From the NCBI GenBank assembly GCA_964413425.1, contig CAYPST010000032.1:1-37083 (forward strand): a DNA stretch of 37,083 nt, in the 5' to 3' direction. The first letter of the stretch is position 1, and every line of letters begins with the position of its first letter. Source of the stretch: DATFLS01 sp964413425 (GTDB taxonomy: Bacteria; Fidelibacterota; JAANXI01). This document shows, piece after piece, positions 33,189-37,083 of the stretch. The notes under the pieces are model-generated. The model ran no database searches. It saw only the letters and a program-made list of their open reading frames with translations, and was not told the origin of the DNA. Both the position numbers and the translations under genes were made by a program.

Positions 33189-34457
33189 ATGATTACGGGA
33201 GAAGGATATACGGAGAAGCTGCTGACGGAATCTGCGATCTGGGAATTGATGCGGGAAGCATTCCGGGATGTAAAACTCCATGGGAAAAAGGTGTTGGTTA
33301 TAATACCTGACAACACCAGAAGCGGCCCCATTCACCAGTTTTTCCGGCTGTTCCATCAATTATTATCGAAGGAGGTTGCCTCGCTGGACTTTCTGATTGC
33401 GCTTGGTACCCATCAGGAAATGTCCGGGCAGGCTATTCAGAACCATCTTCAGGTTACTCCACAGCAGCTGGAAAGTACATACCGGGACGTCGGCATCTAT
33501 AATCATCACTGGGATGATCCTGAGACGTACACCACCGTAGGTGAAATCAGCCGGACGGAGATTGAGGAAGTAAGCAGGGGCCTGTTATCAGAACAAGTCC
33601 AGGTGAACGTAAACAAACTTATTTACGAGTATGACCAGGTGATTATCTGCGGGCCGGTATTCCCTCATGAGGTGGTGGGATTCTCCGGCGGCAACAAATA
33701 TTTTTTCCCGGGGATTTCCGGGCCTGATGTCATCAACTTCACCCACTGGCTGGGTGCGCTCATCACCAGTGTGGAAATCATTGGAAAGAAGGATACCCCG
33801 GTGCGCCGGGTAATCGATCGGGCGGCCTCCTTAATCGACGTGCCCACGCTGTGTTTCAGTCTGGTGGTTCGGGACCACGGGCTGGCCGGACTCTACATCG
33901 GGCCACCCGAAGAATCCTGGAATGCGGCTGCGGAACTCTCCGCACAGCTGCATATCAAGTATGTGGATGAGCCGTTCCGGAAAGTGCTGTCCATTGTGCC
34001 GGAGATGTATGATGATATCTGGACGGCGGCGAAGGGGATGTACAAAATGGAGCCGGTGATTGCGGATGGCGGCGAAGTGATTATTTATGCGCCCCATATC
34101 ATGGAATTTTCCTATACCCACGGCGATGTGCTGGAGGAAGTGGGGTACCATACCAGAGATTATTTTGTGAAGCAGTGGGAGAAGTTCAAAGGGTATCCCT
34201 GGGGAAATCTGGCCCATTCAACGCATCTGCGTGGTTTGGGAACATATGATCCTGAAGGTGACAAAGAAACGGCCCGCATCAAGGTGACGCTCGCTACCGG
34301 TATTTCCAGAGAACGATGTGAACACGCGAATCTGGGCTATCGGGATCCGGAAACCATAGATATCAGCGCATGGGAAGGGCGGGAAGATGAAGGAATTAAG
34401 GTGGTGTATAAAGCGGGGGAGACGCTGTACAGGTTAAAAGATGAAGCCAATAAGTGA
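33189..34457 (+). CDS. LarA family protein (nickel-pincer-cofactor 2-hydroxyacid racemase/epimerase homologue)
   Basis: A 422-residue homologue of lactate racemase LarA (DUF2088). LarA uses a nickel pincer nucleotide (NPN) bound covalently to lysine. The matching residues are present with LarA spacing: Asp41 and Arg44 in PDNTR, His75 in ALGTHQ, His160, Lys170 in GFSGGNK, and His186. The gaps His160-Lys170 (10) and His160-His186 (26) equal those of LarA His174-Lys184-His200. The segment AAKGMYKMEP with GGEVIIYAPHI is also typical. Homologues act on lactate or on sugar acids such as gluconate. The next gene is 6-phosphogluconate dehydrogenase, which favours a sugar-acid substrate. The cofactor genes larB, larC and larE are not in the window. 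Confidence 0.85.
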   Translation: MITGEGYTEKLLTESAIWELMREAFRDVKLHGKKVLVIIPDNTRSGPIHQFFRLFHQLLSKEVASLDFLIALGTHQEMSGQAIQNHLQVTPQQLESTYRDVGIYNHHWDDPETYTTVGEISRTEIEEVSRGLLSEQVQVNVNKLIYEYDQVIICGPVFPHEVVGFSGGNKYFFPGISGPDVINFTHWLGALITSVEIIGKKDTPVRRVIDRAASLIDVPTLCFSLVVRDHGLAGLYIGPPEESWNAAAELSAQLHIKYVDEPFRKVLSIVPEMYDDIWTAAKGMYKMEPVIADGGEVIIYAPHIMEFSYTHGDVLEEVGYHTRDYFVKQWEKFKGYPWGNLAHSTHLRGLGTYDPEGDKETARIKVTLATGISRERCEHANLGYRDPETIDISAWEGREDEGIKVVYKAGETLYRLKDEANK

Positions 34458-34516
34458 TGCCGGCATATATAATGTTCGCGTAAGGAATCTTTACTCTCTA
34501 ACACGAAGGAGGAATC

Positions 34517-35968
34517 ATGGCCAAATGTGATATTGGTCTCATCGGATTGGCGGTAATGGGCCAGAATCTTGTATTGAATATGAATGACAAGGGATATTCT
34601 GTGGCAGTGTTCAACCGGACTGTCAGCAAGGTAGACGATTTTATCGAAGGGCCGGCCGAGGGCCGGGATACTATTGTGGGGACGCATTCGCTGGAGGAAT
34701 TCATCGATGCGCTGGAACGGCCGCGCCGGGTGATGCTGCTGGTGAAGGCCGGAAAGCCGGTGGATATTTTTATCGATAAAATCCTGCCGCTGTTGGATGA
34801 CGGGGATATCATCATTGATGGCGGGAACAGTAATTTTCACGACACTATCCGGAGAACGGAGTACGTGGAAAAGCAGGGGAAACTGTATATCGGGACCGGA
34901 GTTTCCGGCGGAGAAGAAGGCGCCAGGCACGGTCCCAGCATTATGCCCGGCGGAAGCCCTGAAGCCTGGGAGCACGTTAAGCCTATTCTCCAGGACATCG
35001 CCGCAAAAGTCGACGGCACACCCTGCTGCGACTGGGTCGGTGAAGGGGGCGCCGGTCATTTTGTGAAGATGGTGCACAACGGGATTGAATACGGGGATAT
35101 GCAGCTCATTGCCGAAGCCTATTTCATGATGAAGACCATCGGGATGGAGCCGAAGGAAATGTCCGAAGTTTTCGGCCGGTGGAACGAAGGGGTGCTGGAT
35201 AGTTATTTGATCGAAATCACCAGGGATATTCTCGCGAAAACGGATGAAGAAACCGGTCAACCCCTCATCGATGTTATCCTGGATACCGCAGGACAGAAAG
35301 GGACAGGGAAATGGACCGCTATCACGGCCCTGGAGCTCGGTCAGCCCCTCACACTGATTGCGGAGGCCGTTATGGCCCGGTTCCTCTCTGCGCTGAAAGA
35401 AGAGCGGGTGAAAGCGGAGAAAATTCTGGAGGGCCCGGCCCCGGAATTCGATGGCGATAAAGAGGAATTTCTGAGCGATCTCCAGGAAGGATTATATGCC
35501 AGCAAGATTTGCTCCTATGCCCAGGGATACCAGCTGATGCGCCAGGCGGCGGATGAATACGGCTGGAATTTGAATTACGGCGGTGTGGCCATGATGTGGC
35601 GCGGCGGGTGTATTATCCGCAGCCAGTTTCTGGGCCGTATCAAGGAGGCGTTCGACGAACAACCGGATATTGTGAATCTGCTGTTGTATGACTATTTCAA
35701 GGAAGCCATAGATAAAGCACAGCCCGCCTGGCGGCGTGCGGTTAAACGAGCGGTGGATCTCGGTGTGCCGGCACCGGCCTTCAGTACGGCGCTGGCCTAT
35801 TATGACGGTTATCGCAGCGCCCGGCTGCCCGCAAACATGATTCAGGCACAGCGGGATTACTTCGGTGCGCATACCTACGAGCGGGTGGATAAACCCCGGG
35901 GGAAATACTTCCACACCAACTGGACAGGCCGGGGCGGAGACACCACCGCAGGCTCATACGAAGCCTGA
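34517..35968 (+). CDS. gnd: 6-phosphogluconate dehydrogenase (decarboxylating)
   Basis: A 483-residue enzyme converting 6-phosphogluconate and NADP+ to ribulose 5-phosphate, CO2 and NADPH in the pentose phosphate pathway. The Rossmann motif GLIGLAVMGQN is at residues 7-17. The substrate loop VSGGEEGARHGPSIMPGG starts at 129. The catalytic lysine is Lys184 in GHFVKMVHNGIEYGD, with Asn188 and Glu191. The C-terminal all-helical domain is complete, with WRGGCIIRS. AAGGAGG at 34506-34512 lies four bases before the ATG. It follows the LarA-like gene by 59 bases and may be co-transcribed with it. Family length and motifs are normal for the long, dimeric type. Confidence 0.97.
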   Translation: MAKCDIGLIGLAVMGQNLVLNMNDKGYSVAVFNRTVSKVDDFIEGPAEGRDTIVGTHSLEEFIDALERPRRVMLLVKAGKPVDIFIDKILPLLDDGDIIIDGGNSNFHDTIRRTEYVEKQGKLYIGTGVSGGEEGARHGPSIMPGGSPEAWEHVKPILQDIAAKVDGTPCCDWVGEGGAGHFVKMVHNGIEYGDMQLIAEAYFMMKTIGMEPKEMSEVFGRWNEGVLDSYLIEITRDILAKTDEETGQPLIDVILDTAGQKGTGKWTAITALELGQPLTLIAEAVMARFLSALKEERVKAEKILEGPAPEFDGDKEEFLSDLQEGLYASKICSYAQGYQLMRQAADEYGWNLNYGGVAMMWRGGCIIRSQFLGRIKEAFDEQPDIVNLLLYDYFKEAIDKAQPAWRRAVKRAVDLGVPAPAFSTALAYYDGYRSARLPANMIQAQRDYFGAHTYERVDKPRGKYFHTNWTGRGGDTTAGSYEA

Positions 35969-36163
35969 CGGAAAATAATCTCCCCTCCCGCCGGATGTGC
36001 AGAGGCGGAGGGTCATCCGGAAATGTGCTGATATACTGACCGGAGAGGTGGAGGTGTGATGAGAACCGGCCGCTGAAGTCCCGCCGGAGTAAAGCGGAGT
36101 CCGGATGTATTGTCTGTTCCTCCGAATGTACACGGATTCAAATACGAAGCAAAGGTTCCACAG

Positions 36164-37083
36164 GTGACTGCAAAGATACTGATCTCGTCCGTAAATCTTC
36201 AGGCAGCAATCGATCAATACCAGGATGTGTTCGAGAGATATAATCTCGAGATCGTGCTGCCGCCTGTGGAGGGCCGCCTGGAGGAAGAGGAACTTTTGCC
36301 CTGGGTCGGAGACATCGACGGAGCGATTATCGGTGACGACCGGTTCACAGCCCGTGTCCTCCGGAATGCACCGAAGTTGCAGATGATCTCCCGGTGGGGC
36401 ACCGGCATCGATAATATTGACCTTGATACCTGTGAGGAATTGGGAATCACTGTAAAGAATGTTCCGGAAGCTTTTACGGTGCCCGTCGCCGATACCGCAC
36501 TGGCGTTCATACTCTGTTTTGCCAGGCAGATTCCCTGGGCTGACGAAGCGGTCAGGAACGGGAAGTGGGAGACCGCTCCGGCCAGATCGCTGAAAGAATC
36601 CGTACTGGGTGTGATCGGCGTCGGCAGGATTGGCGCGGCTATCCTGAGACGAGCCGCCGGGTTCGAAATGACCCTGCTTGGGAATGACATCAAACCTAGA
36701 CAGAATGGATTTCTCAATGAAATCGGTGTGAAAATGGTCTCCAAAGAGGTGCTGTTTCAGCAGGCGGATTTCATCTGTTTAAGCTGCGATCTGAACCCGA
36801 CCAGCAGGGGGATGATTGGCCGGCGTCAGTTCGAAATGATGAAGTCCGAAGCGGTCATGATTAATATAGCGCGGGGAGCGGTCATAGATGAAGAGGCCCT
36901 GGTTGAGGCACTGAACACGAAGCAAATAGCCGGTGCCGGACTCGATGTGTTCGAAGCGGAACCGCTGCCGATGGACAGCCCTCTTCGTGCCATGAAGCAT
37001 GTTCTGCTGTCACCCCATAATGGCCACAGCAGCAAAATGGCTCATGAATATACTCATACAACCGCCATCCGGAATCTGCTGGA
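36164..37083 (+). CDS. D-isomer-specific 2-hydroxyacid dehydrogenase, 3' end beyond the window
   Basis: The open frame from GTG 36164 runs off the window after 306 codons. It belongs to the phosphoglycerate-dehydrogenase-like family. It contains ISRWGTGIDNIDL, the NAD motif GVIGVGRIGAAI, the catalytic arginine region INIARGAVIDEEALVEAL, the catalytic glutamate region VFEAEPLP, and the catalytic histidine in SPHNGHSS near the end. Only a few residues should be missing. AAAGG about nine bases upstream supports the GTG start, giving the normal N-terminus VTAKILIS. Substrate (3-phosphoglycerate, glyoxylate/hydroxypyruvate or another acid) is unknown. Its place next to the LarA-like and gnd genes suggests a 2-hydroxyacid theme. 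Confidence 0.9.
   Translation, partial: MTAKILISSVNLQAAIDQYQDVFERYNLEIVLPPVEGRLEEEELLPWVGDIDGAIIGDDRFTARVLRNAPKLQMISRWGTGIDNIDLDTCEELGITVKNVPEAFTVPVADTALAFILCFARQIPWADEAVRNGKWETAPARSLKESVLGVIGVGRIGAAILRRAAGFEMTLLGNDIKPRQNGFLNEIGVKMVSKEVLFQQADFICLSCDLNPTSRGMIGRRQFEMMKSEAVMINIARGAVIDEEALVEALNTKQIAGAGLDVFEAEPLPMDSPLRAMKHVLLSPHNGHSSKMAHEYTHTTAIRNLL

Noticed and set aside
34337..35260. 307-codon frame antisense to gnd
   Set aside because: Shadow of gnd, whose catalytic motifs are all present on the other strand.
35991..36020. Hairpin CCGGATG / CATCCGG after gnd as a terminator
   Set aside because: Weak 7-bp stem with a long loop and no T-tract.
1..37083. tRNA or rRNA genes
   Set aside because: I found no TTCRANY-arm and acceptor-stem combination or rRNA signature on either strand by eye.

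Overview
The window comes from a free-living bacterium of the FCB superphylum. Three things point there: a SusC-like TonB receptor with a carboxypeptidase-regulatory N-terminus, a secreted protein with a type-A-like C-terminal sorting domain, and a PorV/PorQ-family barrel. A periplasmic DUF1080 / Gfo-Idh-MocA / PmoA-like operon agrees. Strong Shine-Dalgarno sites (AAGGAGG, GAGGAGG) precede many genes, which is unusual for classical Bacteroidota. Inference: a deep FCB lineage such as Marinimicrobia, KSB1, Calditrichota or Balneolota/Rhodothermota. The sequence alone does not settle this. A run of 10 N at 1188-1197 shows it is a draft or metagenome scaffold.

Layout. 1-4165: PII protein, an Lrp/AsnC regulator interrupted by the gap, RF2 (prfB, with the programmed +1 frameshift) and lysS. 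4177-6616: two overlapping LolC/LolE-type permeases translated from the prfB-lysS operon strand. 6617-7216: intergenic, holding a MITE-like element with terminal inverted repeats and a 7-bp target duplication. 7217-8842: exported M20 (AbgB-like) amidohydrolase. 8843-10622: a gene graveyard with the C-terminus of a MacB/FtsX-type permease, inverted arrays of a 7-bp repeat, a possible decayed four-helix-bundle gene and several dispersed hairpin repeats. 10623-14045: three-gene operon for exported proteins, likely acting on 3-keto-glycosides, closed by a clear terminator. 14113-15108: repeat-rich leader region with a perfect 16-bp palindrome. 15109-21799: TonB receptor, sorting-domain protein and PorV-like barrel, closed by a strong terminator. 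22288-24590: TlpA-like thioredoxin lipoprotein, a small lipoprotein with a carboxypeptidase-regulatory-like fold, and a small outer-membrane barrel. 24591-25834: intergenic, with a strict 21-bp tandem array. 25835-26854: cytoplasmic Gfo/Idh/MocA dehydrogenase. 27307-29583: 758-residue SEC-C protein of unknown function, convergent with recQ (29728-32004, minus). 33189-37083: LarA-family protein, 6-phosphogluconate dehydrogenase, and a 2-hydroxyacid dehydrogenase cut by the window end.

How the genes fit together. The left end is housekeeping (nitrogen signalling, translation, lipoprotein export). The centre is an envelope programme for taking up and breaking down organic polymers or glycosides: receptor, exported protein with its barrel, and periplasmic oxidation/cleavage enzymes. 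The right end is carbohydrate-acid metabolism next to DNA repair.

The least explained features are the indel-free 21-bp array with a 126-bp higher-order repeat, the MITE-like element, the SEC-C protein, and the 19-bp repeat on both sides of recQ.
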